Positions 8,690 to 18,325 of a DNA stretch of 64,000 nucleotides are shown here, piece by piece; the first letter of the stretch is position 1; each line of letters begins with the position of its first letter. The stretch is taken from positions 496,001-560,000 of the forward strand of contig NZ_JAVDSB010000001.1 of the NCBI RefSeq assembly GCF_031455095.1. The letters are read 5' to 3'. This DNA comes from Paenibacillus_E qinlingensis_A (GTDB taxonomy: Bacteria > Bacillota > Bacilli > Paenibacillales > NBRC-103111). A model generated the notes under the pieces. The model was not told the DNA's origin and searched no databases. It saw only the letters and a program-made list of their open reading frames with translations. The translations under genes were made by a program, and so were the position numbers.

Positions 8690-10519
8690 ATGAATAGTCG
8701 ATTATTATTGGAAGCATTGCTAGAAGCTGAGAGTGACCACAGCCGCTTGTTTGGCGAAGCCTTGCAGGTGGTCCAAACACCGATTAAGCAAACGGAGAGT
8801 CCTCTGCTCGCATCGGTATATAACGAGATCACACCCTTAATTCAGGCATTTGAAAGGGAGCCAATTGCAGCGTTACCCTTCAAAGAGTGGGATTTTTATC
8901 GCTCCCAAGGTACGCGAATGGAGTTCGAAACACGCTATTTTGATCGCCGCCGCCGCTTAGCAGCTTTGGTCGTAGCCGCGTTGAAGGATGGTATTGAGCC
9001 TTATGTGTCTGCTTTGGAAGATACGATCTGGGCTATTTGCGATGAATATACGTGGTGTTTGCCAGCACATTTAATGAATCATGATGCGGCTGTTGAGGGC
9101 GAAGAATTCAAACATATTGATTTATTTGCTTCGGAAACCGCACATGCACTAAGTGAGACCTGTCATATATTCCGAGATCAGTTAAATGGTATTGTTGTGA
9201 GAAGAGTGCACCGTGAGATCATGAACCGAGTCCTTGAGCCGTATATGGCCATTAAGCGAGCTTATTGGTGGGAAACCTGTGATATTAATTGGTCCGCGGT
9301 TTGTGCAGGAAACATTGGTATGACGGCTATTTATTTAATACCAGACTCGAAAGCGCTGCTGCCAATCATTGGGCGTGTTCTCGCTTCGATGGATTGCTTT
9401 TTGGAAGGCTTTTCTGACGAAGGAGCTTGTCTGGAAGGCTTAGGCTACTGGTACTATGGGTTTGGTTATTATGTGTATTTTAGCGAGTTGCTGAAGCAGC
9501 GTACGGGCGGCAAGGTGGATATTCTTCAAACCGATGCCAAAGCACGCAGAGTCGCTCAATTCCCACAGCGCTGTTTCTTGCAAGGCAATCATATTGCCAA
9601 TTTTTCCGACTGTTCGAAGAAGAATGGCATTCAAATTGGCATATTCAGCCGGTTGTGCGAGCAATTTGCCGAAATTCGTATTCCAACTCTAGCGAATCAA
9701 CCACATACAATTGATCATTGCGGGCGCTTCGCAAGTGCTGTGCGTAATGTGGTGTGGTTGAATGTACCGTTACTTCGCGAACGGGAGGAAATGCCGCTGC
9801 AGTCAGACTTCCTATCTGAAGCACAATGGATGGTCAGCCGAGCAGAGGTAGGAAACAAAGTCGTTAGTTTCGCTGCCAAAGGCGGACATAACGATGAACC
9901 GCATAATCACAACGACATTGGCCACTTCTTATGGGTTGTAGATGGGGTTAGATGGTTTGAGGATTTGGGAGCAGGCTTATACACGAAGCAATACTTCGGT
10001 GATGAGCGGTATTCGATTCTCTGTAACAGCTCAGCCGGTCACAGTGTTCCGATCATCAACGGCAACTACCAACAGGAGGGCCGTTCGCATGGCGCCCAGG
10101 TGCTAGCCGCAGACCTCTCAGAGCGTAGTGACAGGTTCAGCTTGGATTTGGCGAAGGCGTATGCGGAGCCGACCTTAGAGAAGCTCGAGCGCAGCTTCGA
10201 GTTTGATAAACAGCAAGGGAAGCTAACCCTTTCGGATGTCTTCGAATTTCGAGAGTCTGGTGCAGCGGTAACGGAACGATTCATTACTCAGCATAAGCCA
10301 GTTCTTAGACAGGCTGGGGAGATTGTACTTGCGGATAGCTCGGCAGAGAAAGTGTCTCAGCAGGTGTTACGCTATGATGCCGAACAGCTGCAGGCATCGT
10401 TCCAAGCTGTGGAGCATCAGAATCACGAAGGCGGTACCGAGACGGTGTATCTAATCGATCTAGCTGCTGCTGAAGTAGGTGCTCAAGTAAGCATTGTTGT
10501 AACGTTGGAATTGGCATAA
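8690..10519 (+). CDS. Heparinase II/III family protein (alpha/alpha-toroid plus beta-sandwich lyase)
   Basis: A 609-residue protein of the heparinase II/III superfamily. The N-terminal half (about residues 1-370) is helical, as expected for the alpha/alpha toroid, with VRRVHREIMNRVLEPY and the following WWETCDINWSAVCAGNIG. The C-terminal half begins with the family signature region around AAKGGHNDEPHNHNDIGHF, where the histidines that bind metal and catalyse cleavage lie, and continues as a beta-sandwich. Such enzymes cleave uronate-containing polysaccharides by beta-elimination. No signal peptide is seen, so it would act on imported oligosaccharides. GGGAGG precedes the ATG. It is transcribed alone, from a promoter with AraC-like direct repeats, and ends at a terminator shared with the convergent AraC gene. 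The substrate is not determined. Confidence 0.85.
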   Translation: MNSRLLLEALLEAESDHSRLFGEALQVVQTPIKQTESPLLASVYNEITPLIQAFEREPIAALPFKEWDFYRSQGTRMEFETRYFDRRRRLAALVVAALKDGIEPYVSALEDTIWAICDEYTWCLPAHLMNHDAAVEGEEFKHIDLFASETAHALSETCHIFRDQLNGIVVRRVHREIMNRVLEPYMAIKRAYWWETCDINWSAVCAGNIGMTAIYLIPDSKALLPIIGRVLASMDCFLEGFSDEGACLEGLGYWYYGFGYYVYFSELLKQRTGGKVDILQTDAKARRVAQFPQRCFLQGNHIANFSDCSKKNGIQIGIFSRLCEQFAEIRIPTLANQPHTIDHCGRFASAVRNVVWLNVPLLREREEMPLQSDFLSEAQWMVSRAEVGNKVVSFAAKGGHNDEPHNHNDIGHFLWVVDGVRWFEDLGAGLYTKQYFGDERYSILCNSSAGHSVPIINGNYQQEGRSHGAQVLAADLSERSDRFSLDLAKAYAEPTLEKLERSFEFDKQQGKLTLSDVFEFRESGAAVTERFITQHKPVLRQAGEIVLADSSAEKVSQQVLRYDAEQLQASFQAVEHQNHEGGTETVYLIDLAAAEVGAQVSIVVTLELA

Positions 10520-10535
10520 GCGAAGGATGAAAAGC

Positions 10536-10600
10536 AAAACCTCCAACTTTTCGGTATCGACTGCGTGTGCAGCGTTAATCCGAGATAAGCTGGAGGTTTT
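10536..10600 (+). terminator. Convergent terminator between heparinase-like gene and AraC gene
   Basis: AAAACCTCCA and TGGAGGTTTT form a long stem around a 45-base loop with internal pairing (TTCGG / CCGAG). A-runs and T-runs flank both sides, so it can serve both strands. Confidence 0.75.
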
Positions 10601-10617
10601 CTGTTTGATTCATTTTC

Positions 10618-11448
10618 CTAGGCATTAAGCCACAATCCGAATTGTTGGCGATATTGCAGGGGAGTTAAGCCTGTCTTCACTTTGAACATTCGGGAGAAAT
10701 AGTTCGCATTTTCAATGCCAAGCTCATAAGATATCTGTGAGATGGGCTTCATGCTAGTCGCGAGGAGCTTCTTGGCTTGTTCGATTTTGATGCTATGGAC
10801 GAAATGGAGCGGCGCTTGACCGGTTTGCTTAATAAACAACTTGCGCAAATGAGAGTCACTTAGCTGAACAAGCTCTGCCAACTCATGGACTTCCGGCATT
10901 TGTTGCGGATGGGCGTGTAAGAAATGGATGATCGTGTGAATCCGTTTATCCAAGTGCGAAAAACTCGAGCTGGGCTCAGCCACCCCTCGTGTATGCAGCA
11001 ATGCATGCAAGATGCGGAGCAAGGACGACTGTTGTAGCAGATGAACATAGGGGGAAGGGTCACGTTCAGAGCGCAGCATTTCGTGAATAAAAGGTTCAAC
11101 TACACTTGCACTATCCTCATAGAGCAGCGGAATATTCAAAAGCTGGATCCAGCTTCGATTACTCACTAAGGAGATTTCGGCATCGAAGTTGATGCTGGTT
11201 AACAATAGCTCATCTGAAATGGCATGAAAGCTGATTAAGCTTTCAGCAGGCAGAATCACGATATGGCCTTCTTTACATCGTAAGGAAGTTTGATTAACTT
11301 CCAGTTGGAAGCTTCCCTTATGCACGAACCACATGACGCAATGTCGGAGTGTACGGCCTTGGGCTTGCCAGTGATAATCGAGCTGATATTGTGTAATATG
11401 CAGAAATCGGATTTCTAACGCTTCAATCATCATCTGAAAAGAATTCAA
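10618..11448 (-). CDS. AraC-family transcriptional regulator with N-terminal cupin
   Basis: A 276-residue AraC-family regulator. The N-terminal half is an AraC-binding cupin domain (HYHWQAQ-like opening, then LRCKEGHIVILPAESLISFH). The C-terminal 100 residues hold two helix-turn-helix motifs, with PEVHELAELVQLSDSHLRKLFIKQTGQAPL and the conserved ISQISYELGIENANYFSRMFKVKTGLTP. The best start is a TTG at 11448, preceded by GGAGGG at suitable spacing; the nearest ATG codons are 13-15 bases further in. It lies 87 bp downstream of the PhyH-like gene in the same direction and is convergent with the heparinase-like gene, so these three probably form one regulatory unit. The ligand is unknown, probably a sugar. 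Confidence 0.9.
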   Translation of the reverse strand: MNSFQMMIEALEIRFLHITQYQLDYHWQAQGRTLRHCVMWFVHKGSFQLEVNQTSLRCKEGHIVILPAESLISFHAISDELLLTSINFDAEISLVSNRSWIQLLNIPLLYEDSASVVEPFIHEMLRSERDPSPYVHLLQQSSLLRILHALLHTRGVAEPSSSFSHLDKRIHTIIHFLHAHPQQMPEVHELAELVQLSDSHLRKLFIKQTGQAPLHFVHSIKIEQAKKLLATSMKPISQISYELGIENANYFSRMFKVKTGLTPLQYRQQFGLWLNA

Positions 11449-11535
11449 AGCGGTTCCCTCCGCACCCAGTCTCGTCTGTTTCTATTATTCTATCATGTTC
11501 GCTATGACAAGACGAGGTGGTGCAGTGTGGTTGTA

Positions 11536-12300
11536 TTACGCAGTCGGTATTACACCTTTAATATCTTCATTGCGTTTCAAACGATCTTCACCATTCACGA
11601 GGAACGTACGGATACGCGTAGTATCACCGCCCCACTCTTCAATTTTGAACTTGACCTCGGGGGTCGTATAACGGACCGAGAAGGCTACACGAGGTATGTT
11701 TGATGTATTATTTTCAGAGCCATGGAAGGTAGCTTCATTAAAAAAGGCAATCTGCCCCGGGGACATCTCTAAGTCGATGGCTAAGGATTCGTCGATGGAC
11801 TCTGGCGGAAGGCCTTGCTCAAATGCACTTTGATCAGTTCCAGTAGCCACATGTGCAACGAACGATTTGTGCGTTCCTGGGATAACACGGAGGCATCCGT
11901 TTTCACGAATTGACCATCCCAAGCTTACCCAAGCTGTCGCATTGATCGCAGGTTCCATTGGCCAATAATTGATATCTTGGTGCCAAGGAATGAATTTATC
12001 ATTATTAGGCTCTTTGTACCAGAAATGCATAGCCCATAGCACGAGGTCATCTCCGAGAATCTGTTTCATTGCGTTAATGATGCTCGGATGCGTAGCAAGC
12101 GTATATGCCCAGTGATGGTGCTGATGCCAAGCGGACAAGTTCATTTTCGTGGGGCCGGGCTCGTATTTATTTTGTCCGATGACCTCGAAGAATTGATTAT
12201 AGTAGGTATCTGATTCTTCCAGCGTAAGGCCTTGTATAGGACCGCTATAGCCTTCGTTGACGTACTGCGTGTGTGAAAATGGATCGCCTTTTGTTATCAT
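11536..12300 (-). CDS. Phytanoyl-CoA dioxygenase (PhyH) family Fe(II)/2-oxoglutarate oxygenase
   Basis: A 254-residue member of the PhyH family of non-haem iron, 2-oxoglutarate-dependent oxygenases. The metal triad is readable as H107-x-D109 (WHQD) and H193 (TFHGSEN), with R204 in position to hold 2-oxoglutarate. Members hydroxylate a wide range of small molecules; in this genus they are often found beside AraC regulators and sugar genes. GGGAGG precedes the ATG. It is probably co-transcribed with the AraC gene after it. The upstream region carries two AAAACG words 20 bp apart (12383-12388 and 12403-12408) that could be half-sites for that regulator. The substrate is unknown. Confidence 0.85.
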   Translation of the reverse strand: MITKGDPFSHTQYVNEGYSGPIQGLTLEESDTYYNQFFEVIGQNKYEPGPTKMNLSAWHQHHHWAYTLATHPSIINAMKQILGDDLVLWAMHFWYKEPNNDKFIPWHQDINYWPMEPAINATAWVSLGWSIRENGCLRVIPGTHKSFVAHVATGTDQSAFEQGLPPESIDESLAIDLEMSPGQIAFFNEATFHGSENNTSNIPRVAFSVRYTTPEVKFKIEEWGGDTTRIRTFLVNGEDRLKRNEDIKGVIPTA

Positions 12301-12559
12301 TTGGATAACCTCCCATGTGAGTTAGCTTTTATTGCTTGCTTAATGCAATTGTAAGGCTTAGCGCTCTTTGGAGTAAGGAAGTAAAACGATTATGAATAGC
12401 ACAAAACGCTTATTTTTCAATGCGGTAGCAACGGAGAGTTAAGTGATGAAACGCTAGGACCATTTAGGGAGGAAAATAGTAGGACTCTGTCGAAATGGTA
12501 GTACTAACGGCCCATACCGGGCATACCGCTTAGGTTATTCGGAAAAAGGAGTTCTACGG

Positions 12560-14206
12560 ATGACAATTCCTGCAACGACAACATTGGATTTGAATTTACT
12601 GCAAATGATGCTGGATGATATTGAAGATTCTATTTACATTATGAAGGTATCTGGTACGGAGATTATGTATTACTACGTTAATCAGGCCGCAACGAAATTT
12701 AGTGGAATTACAATGGATCGAATGGGGACGTCTTTTTTCGAATCCAACTCGAGCCAGATGGCAGCTTATTTATATAAAAAATATGCTCGGGTTGTCGAAG
12801 AACGACGGACGATACGGTTCGAGGATGGCGTTAAATTACCCAATGGGATGCACAGCGGAGAGAGCATTTTAACCCCTATTTTGGATGAGAATGGGACGGT
12901 TAGCTTTATCTTTTCAGTGACTCGGGATATTACAGAACGTAAGCAGCAGGAAAATATGTTGTATTACTACGCTTATCAAGATGATCTTTCTAATTTGTTT
13001 AATCGCAGATATCTACTTGAGCATGTCGTAGAGCCTTCAACGATCTATTTATTGGATTTGGACAATTTTAAAAATATTAATGACACCTTTGGCCATCAGG
13101 CTGGAGATTCGGTGCTTGTTGAAGTGGCGTGCCGCCTTATAGAGGAGTTTGGGGACAATCGTTATTCGCTCGTGCGCCTTGGCGGAGATGAATTCGTTGT
13201 TGTGGATTCCATGCCCGCGATACGGACCGAAGAGACGGCAGAGCAGTTGTGTGAGCTTTTCCATGCTCCTTTTCGCGTAGATGAACATGCGGTGAAAGTG
13301 AATGTGAGCATCGGAATTGCGGAGCGGAAGCACGAAGAAACGATTCAAGATTTGCTCAAGCAAGCAGATATTGCGCTGTACACTGCCAAAGGATCAGGTC
13401 GAAAGCGTTATCATTTATTTGAAGCATCCTCCCGTTATAATCATGTTGAGAATTTCATTCATGAATTGGCTCTCTCGCAAGCGATTGATAAAGATGAACT
13501 GCACTTGCATTACCAACTTATTTATAATCCGGCGTCGGGGCGAGCTGTTGGTGCAGAAGCATTATTGCGATGGCATAGCAAAAATGGCGGTCCTGTGCAA
13601 CCCAGTGATTTCATTCCGATTGCAGAGGAAACAGGTCTCATTGTACCTATCGGTTATTGGGTCATTCGTCAGTCCTGTAAGGATTGGCATCAACTGAAGG
13701 AAATGTACGGACCTCTCTTCAAAATTTCAGTCAACATCTCACGCATTCAACTGAATGAGGAGTTTTTTGTTGGACAAGTGTTGCAAATTTTGAAGGAGGA
13801 GGGTGTGGAGCCCTCTGTGATGGAATTAGAAATTACTGAAAGCACGACGCTTCACTCGTTGCAGGAAGTACAGTTGATTTTGAGTAAGCTGCGCGGGGCA
13901 GGCTTTACGATTGCGTTAGACGACTTCGGAACGGGCTATTCGTCGCTAAGCATGCTGACGCTTCTGCCGATAGATAAGCTGAAGATTGACCGTCTATTCA
14001 TTGCGGATGGGAATGTCCCCCTCATCGCGGCTATACTCGCTATGGCCAAAGCATTGAATTTGCTCGTTGTAGCTGAAGGTATCGAAACGAGTGATCATTT
14101 CCATATGCTCTCAGACATGCAGTGCTGGGGCATACAGGGCTATTTTATTAATAAACCTAAGCCAATTACTGAACTACCCAGTAGGTTGGATCTGAGCATA
14201 CAATAA
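12560..14206 (+). CDS. PAS-GGDEF-EAL cyclic di-GMP signalling protein
   Basis: A 548-residue cytosolic signalling protein. A PAS sensor (about residues 10-130, ending in ITERKQQENMLYYYAYQDDLSNLFNRR) leads into a diguanylate cyclase domain with an intact GGDEF motif starting at residue 208. An EAL phosphodiesterase domain follows with EALLRW at residue 333 and the loop DDFGTGYSSL. Both catalytic signatures look complete, so the protein could make or degrade c-di-GMP; which dominates cannot be read from sequence. No membrane segments are seen, so the PAS probably senses a cytosolic cue. AAGGAG lies 8 bases before the ATG. The gene is monocistronic with its own terminator. Confidence 0.95.
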   Translation: MTIPATTTLDLNLLQMMLDDIEDSIYIMKVSGTEIMYYYVNQAATKFSGITMDRMGTSFFESNSSQMAAYLYKKYARVVEERRTIRFEDGVKLPNGMHSGESILTPILDENGTVSFIFSVTRDITERKQQENMLYYYAYQDDLSNLFNRRYLLEHVVEPSTIYLLDLDNFKNINDTFGHQAGDSVLVEVACRLIEEFGDNRYSLVRLGGDEFVVVDSMPAIRTEETAEQLCELFHAPFRVDEHAVKVNVSIGIAERKHEETIQDLLKQADIALYTAKGSGRKRYHLFEASSRYNHVENFIHELALSQAIDKDELHLHYQLIYNPASGRAVGAEALLRWHSKNGGPVQPSDFIPIAEETGLIVPIGYWVIRQSCKDWHQLKEMYGPLFKISVNISRIQLNEEFFVGQVLQILKEEGVEPSVMELEITESTTLHSLQEVQLILSKLRGAGFTIALDDFGTGYSSLSMLTLLPIDKLKIDRLFIADGNVPLIAAILAMAKALNLLVVAEGIETSDHFHMLSDMQCWGIQGYFINKPKPITELPSRLDLSIQ

Positions 14207-14221
14207 TCTCGTGTAGTTCAA

Positions 14222-14258
14222 ATGCCGTTGTACGCTTCTTGCGTATGACGGTATTTTT
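14222..14258 (+). terminator. Intrinsic terminator after the GGDEF-EAL gene
   Basis: Stem GCCGTTGTACGC / GCGTATGACGGT with two G-U pairs and a TTCTT loop, followed by a T run. Confidence 0.85.
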
Positions 14259-14355
14259 GTTGGATTGCGACTTGAAAAGAGAAAGCCAATTTATTTTGCT
14301 GCACCCATCGCGTATGTTAAAATAACAACGGTTAATTAATCGATGGAGGTTGCAC

Positions 14356-15324
14356 ATGAAAGCATTAATTTTCGAACAATTCGGTGGTCCCGAAGTCCTC
14401 ATATATAAGGAGATTCCAGATCCTATCGTACAAGGGGATCAGCTTATTGTTCGGACGAAAGCGATAGGTCTGAATTTTGCTGACGTCTACCGTCGCAAAG
14501 GTAACTATCATTTGGCAGGGGAGCCGCCCTATATTCTAGGATACGAGGGAGCGGGCGTTGTTGAATGGGTGCCTGCGCATATGACGCATATACATGTCGG
14601 GGATCGCATCGCTTTTGCGGATGTTCCCTTTGCGAATGCGGAGTTAGTCGCCGTGCCAGTTGACCGCGCGATACCACTGCCTGCGGATATTACCTATGAA
14701 CAGGCAGCTGGACTTCTGCTGCAAGGAATGACCGCGCATTACCTCGTGAACGACAGCTATCGTGTTCAAGCTGGCGATGAAGTACTCATCCATGCTGCGG
14801 CAGGGGGAGTGGGTCAACTTTTGATTCAATTGTGCAAAAGGCAAGGTGCTAGGGTGATGGGAGTAACGTCATCCGAGGCTAAAAGACAAATCGCTCTTGA
14901 TGCGGGTGCTGATGAAGTCATCCTATACACCAAGGACTGGGTTCATGAAGTTCAGCAATGGTCCAATGAAAAAGGCGGCGTCCAGGTTGCTTATGACTCC
15001 GTTGGCTCAACTTTAATGGATAGCTTCGCAGCGGTTCGCACGAAAGGGACTGTCGTATTCTATGGCATGGCTGGCGGTGATCCTGCGCCTGTCGATCCGA
15101 GAATGTTAATGGATACATCCAAAACGTTAACAGGCGGAGACCTCTGGAATCACGTGACCAGCTTAGAGAATCGTATAAAGCGAGCTCATGATCTATTCGA
15201 TGCACTTCGAGACGGAAGCTTGAAGCTGGATACGTTGACGAGATTTGCTTTGAAGGAAGGCGCAGATGCGCATAGATTACTGGAGAGTAGACAAAGTACG
15301 GGCAAAATTATACTAATCCCATGA
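14356..15324 (+). CDS. Quinone oxidoreductase (NADPH-dependent MDR family)
   Basis: A 322-residue member of the medium-chain dehydrogenase/reductase superfamily, quinone oxidoreductase branch. It opens with MKALIFEQFGGPEVL and contains GLNFADVYRRKG, GYEGAGVVEWV and the nucleotide-binding region IHAAAGGVGQLLIQLCK (AxxGGVG instead of GxGxxG, typical of the branch). The zinc-binding cysteines of alcohol dehydrogenases are absent. It should reduce quinones or enones with NADPH. The ATG at 14356 was chosen because GGAGG ends 6 bases before it; a TTG two codons upstream abuts the ribosome site. It appears monocistronic. Confidence 0.9.
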   Translation: MKALIFEQFGGPEVLIYKEIPDPIVQGDQLIVRTKAIGLNFADVYRRKGNYHLAGEPPYILGYEGAGVVEWVPAHMTHIHVGDRIAFADVPFANAELVAVPVDRAIPLPADITYEQAAGLLLQGMTAHYLVNDSYRVQAGDEVLIHAAAGGVGQLLIQLCKRQGARVMGVTSSEAKRQIALDAGADEVILYTKDWVHEVQQWSNEKGGVQVAYDSVGSTLMDSFAAVRTKGTVVFYGMAGGDPAPVDPRMLMDTSKTLTGGDLWNHVTSLENRIKRAHDLFDALRDGSLKLDTLTRFALKEGADAHRLLESRQSTGKIILIP

Positions 15325-15455
15325 GACTAAACAGCAAGTCGATGCGAGGGGTTTTGAACATATAGTCCATGCAGCTGCGTATTTTAGGTATTCTCGCTAT
15401 GCCCAAAGCATGTTAACTTTAAAGGGTAGATACTTTAAGGAGGCTTGAATGTGCA

Positions 15456-16520
15456 ATGAGCGTAAATAAATTGAGAATTGGTGTTATCGGTGCGGGTTCC
15501 ATTTCAGATTTGCACTTTGCGTCATATACGAAATCAGAGGATGCTGTCATTGTTGCTGTCTGTGACCTTAATCGTGAGCGTGCAGCTGCAAAAGCAGAGA
15601 AATATGAAATTGCTCACATTTATACTGAATATAAAGAACTGCTCGCCAATCCGGACATTGATGCCGTCAGTATTTGTACATGGAATAATACACATGCTGA
15701 GATCAGTATTGCTGCTCTTCATGCTGGCAAGCATGTTCTGGTAGAGAAGCCGCTTTGCAAAACCGTAGAAGAAGCGCAGCGTATCCAAGATGCGGTTCGT
15801 GAAACAGGGAAGATTCTACAAGTTGGATTTGTACGAAGATATGATACGAATGCTCAGTTAGTGAAGCATTTTATAGATAATGGTCAATTGGGAGAGATTT
15901 ATTATGCGAAAGCGTCTTGCCTTCGTCGCTTAGGAAATCCTGGTGGATGGTTCTCGGATGTTGAACGCTCAGGTGGCGGTCCATTGATTGATATTGGTGT
16001 GCATGTCATTGATGTGTGTTGGTACTTAATGGGCAGACCGAAGCCAGTTGCAGTAAGCGGACATACGTATAACAAGCTTGGAAATCGGAAGAATGTGAAG
16101 AACTTATCGTTCTATAAAGCAGCTGATTATGATGCGGAACGCAATACGGTTGAGGATTTGGCGAATGTATTGATTCGTTTTGACAATGGGGCTTCCCTCA
16201 TGGTGGATGTGAGTTTCACGCTTCATGCTAAGAAGGATGAAATCGCTGTCAAGTTGTATGGCGACAAAGGCGGCGTTGAGCTAGAGCCTGAAATCACGTT
16301 CGTCACTGAGGTGCTGGATACGATTACGAATGTGACACCACAAATTGATAACAAATCGATTGACATTCACGGCGCGTTCCAAAATGAAATCAATCATTTC
16401 GTGTCCTGCTGTCAAACCGGCCAAACGCCGATTAGCCCAGTGGAAGACGGCCTTGAAATGATGAAAATTCTTTGCGGTATTTATGAATCCGCAGCGAAGG
16501 GCCAAGAAATCAGATTGTAG
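15456..16520 (+). CDS. Gfo/Idh/MocA family sugar oxidoreductase
   Basis: A 354-residue NAD(P)-dependent dehydrogenase of the Gfo/Idh/MocA family. The Rossmann motif GVIGAGSISDLHF is at the N-terminus. The family signature EKPLCKT carries the conserved lysine near residue 97. A GGGPLIDIGVHVIDVCWYLMG block holds the catalytic aspartate and histidine. Relatives oxidise inositols, glucose-type sugars or sugar amines. It is the first gene of a three-gene operon with two sugar-isomerase-type barrels (gaps 40 and 31 bp), a layout like inositol or rare-sugar pathways. The ATG at 15456 lies 12 bases after AAGGAGG, slightly far. An ATG nearer the site opens only a six-codon frame. Confidence 0.9.
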   Translation: MSVNKLRIGVIGAGSISDLHFASYTKSEDAVIVAVCDLNRERAAAKAEKYEIAHIYTEYKELLANPDIDAVSICTWNNTHAEISIAALHAGKHVLVEKPLCKTVEEAQRIQDAVRETGKILQVGFVRRYDTNAQLVKHFIDNGQLGEIYYAKASCLRRLGNPGGWFSDVERSGGGPLIDIGVHVIDVCWYLMGRPKPVAVSGHTYNKLGNRKNVKNLSFYKAADYDAERNTVEDLANVLIRFDNGASLMVDVSFTLHAKKDEIAVKLYGDKGGVELEPEITFVTEVLDTITNVTPQIDNKSIDIHGAFQNEINHFVSCCQTGQTPISPVEDGLEMMKILCGIYESAAKGQEIRL

Positions 16521-16560
16521 CCCGAACGAATCGGAGCATAGGAGTATTGGAGGAACACGT

Positions 16561-17421
16561 ATGAAGCTGGGCGTAAGCACATATAGCTTGTATCAGGCGT
16601 TAAAGTCTGGGGAAATGTCGATCATGGACGTTATCGATTGGATTGCGGATCAGGGAGGTGAACATGTCGAGATTGTACCATTGGGGTATGATTTACCGGG
16701 TAACTTTGCGCTTGCGGATGCGATTCGTGAGAGGGCTCAGGCCCGAGGTATAGTTATTTCCAATTACGCCATCGGAGCTAATTTCCTAACAGAGACCGAA
16801 GAGGAATATGTCCAGGAAATTGAGCGGGTGAAGGGCGAGGTCGATCTTGCTGCCCGATTAGGTGTTACCAAAATGCGCCACGATGTCGCGCGAAGTGAAG
16901 ATCTATCCATTCGCAATTTCAATGCTAACTTGGCACGTTTAGCTGAAGCATGCCGTCAGATTGCTGACTATGCAAGCCAGTTTGGCATTGTGACGAGTGT
17001 TGAGAATCATGGATTCTTCGTGCAGCATAGTGAACGTGTTCAAGCCCTGATTCATGCTGTTGATCGTGCAAATTTCCAGACAACTTTGGATGTTGGTAAT
17101 TTTGTATGCGTGGACGAGGATTCCGTTGCTGCCGTGACGAATAATCTTCCTTATGCCTCTATTGTCCATGTGAAGGATTTCTACATACGTCCTTCCAATC
17201 AGAATCCAGGAGAAGGCTGGTTCAAGTCATCCTATGGTACCTTTTTGCGCGGAGCGATCGTGGGTCAAGGGGATTTGAATATGCGTGAAATCTTGCGTGT
17301 GGTCAAAAACTCAGGCTACGACGGTTACATTTCCTTGGAATTTGAAGGGATGGAAGAGTGTAAAAAAGGCACATCCATCGGTTTGCAGAACATCCGCAGA
17401 TTATGGGATGAAATCAACTAA
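16561..17421 (+). CDS. Sugar phosphate isomerase/epimerase (xylose isomerase-like TIM barrel)
   Basis: A 286-residue AP-endonuclease-2-like TIM-barrel protein (IolE/IolI-type sugar isomerase/epimerase). It begins MKLGVSTYSLYQALKSGEMS and shows barrel strands with metal-ligand positions: VTSVENHGFF (glutamate), TTLDVGNF (aspartate), VHVKDFY (histidine) and SLEFEG (glutamate near the end). It probably interconverts keto- and aldo-forms or epimers of the product of the upstream dehydrogenase. The start was set at ATG 16561, where TTGGAGG precedes at ideal spacing; the frame extends upstream into the previous gene without a ribosome site. Middle gene of the operon. Confidence 0.85.
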   Translation: MKLGVSTYSLYQALKSGEMSIMDVIDWIADQGGEHVEIVPLGYDLPGNFALADAIRERAQARGIVISNYAIGANFLTETEEEYVQEIERVKGEVDLAARLGVTKMRHDVARSEDLSIRNFNANLARLAEACRQIADYASQFGIVTSVENHGFFVQHSERVQALIHAVDRANFQTTLDVGNFVCVDEDSVAAVTNNLPYASIVHVKDFYIRPSNQNPGEGWFKSSYGTFLRGAIVGQGDLNMREILRVVKNSGYDGYISLEFEGMEECKKGTSIGLQNIRRLWDEIN

Positions 17422-17452
17422 CGTTTAGTTCGCGATAAGGAGTGTAGCAAAT

Positions 17453-18325
17453 ATGATTATCAATCCTATTGGAATTATGGTAGATAGCTTGCGTCTTGGA
17501 TTACGGGATGGTCTAAAGAAGTCAAAGGAACTTGGTGCGGATGGTGTTCAAATCTATGCGGTTTCCGGCGAGATGGACCCGGCGAACTTAAGCGCGGCGG
17601 CGCGTAAAGAGTTACGTAACTACATTGCGTCATTGGATCTTCAAATCTCAGCGCTTTGCGGCGATCTAGGTGGACATGGTTTTCAAGATCAGACGGTAAA
17701 TGCAGCGAAAATTGAAAAATCCAAGCGCATTCTTGATCTCGCTGTTGAACTAGGTTCGTCTGTAGTAACGACGCATATCGGCGTAGTGCCAGAGGATCGG
17801 AACGATCCCATTTATCAAACGATGCTGCAAGCTTGTGAAGAGCTTGGTGTTTATGCGAGCAGTTTAGGCGCCTATTTTGCAGTGGAAACAGGTCCTGAAA
17901 CATCGTCACATCTGAAAAGCTTCCTTGATAACTTATCCACCAAGGGTGTCTCAGTTAACTTTGACCCAGCAAATATGGTCATGGTAACGGGAGATGATCC
18001 TGTTCAAGGTGTATACACCTTGAAGGATTACATCGTTCACACGCATGTGAAGGACGGGATTCGACTTCGTCAAGCAGATCCGCGTCAGGTGTATGGCTCA
18101 CTTGGCTACAAACCAATGACACACGAGAGCATTGCGGAAGCAGCTACATCTGGCGATACGTATCGCGAGTTGGCTCTGGGTGAAGGTCATGTCGATTTCG
18201 ATCGCTACTTCCAAGCTCTGCAAGAGATTGGGTATAAAGGTTATCTAACGATCGAACGTGAAGTCGGCGAACAGCCAGAGACAGATATTGCAAGTGCCAT
18301 TGCTTTTATTCAGAAATATAAATAA
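17453..18325 (+). CDS. Sugar phosphate isomerase/epimerase (second TIM barrel of the operon)
   Basis: A 290-residue TIM-barrel isomerase/epimerase of the same superfamily as its upstream neighbour but clearly a different subfamily. The metal-ligand strands read YFAVETGPE, VNFDPANM, HTHVKDG and TIEREVG. AAGGAG precedes the ATG at 17453. It is the last gene of the operon; a weak hairpin and then a strong terminator at 18500-18525 follow. Having two barrels with one Gfo/Idh dehydrogenase resembles inositol-type or keto-sugar catabolic modules. The precise sugar is not readable from sequence. Confidence 0.85.
   Translation: MIINPIGIMVDSLRLGLRDGLKKSKELGADGVQIYAVSGEMDPANLSAAARKELRNYIASLDLQISALCGDLGGHGFQDQTVNAAKIEKSKRILDLAVELGSSVVTTHIGVVPEDRNDPIYQTMLQACEELGVYASSLGAYFAVETGPETSSHLKSFLDNLSTKGVSVNFDPANMVMVTGDDPVQGVYTLKDYIVHTHVKDGIRLRQADPRQVYGSLGYKPMTHESIAEAATSGDTYRELALGEGHVDFDRYFQALQEIGYKGYLTIEREVGEQPETDIASAIAFIQKYK

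Noticed and set aside
17475..17909. 144-codon minus-strand open frame
   Set aside because: Antisense to the second isomerase gene; low-complexity, His/Arg-rich product.
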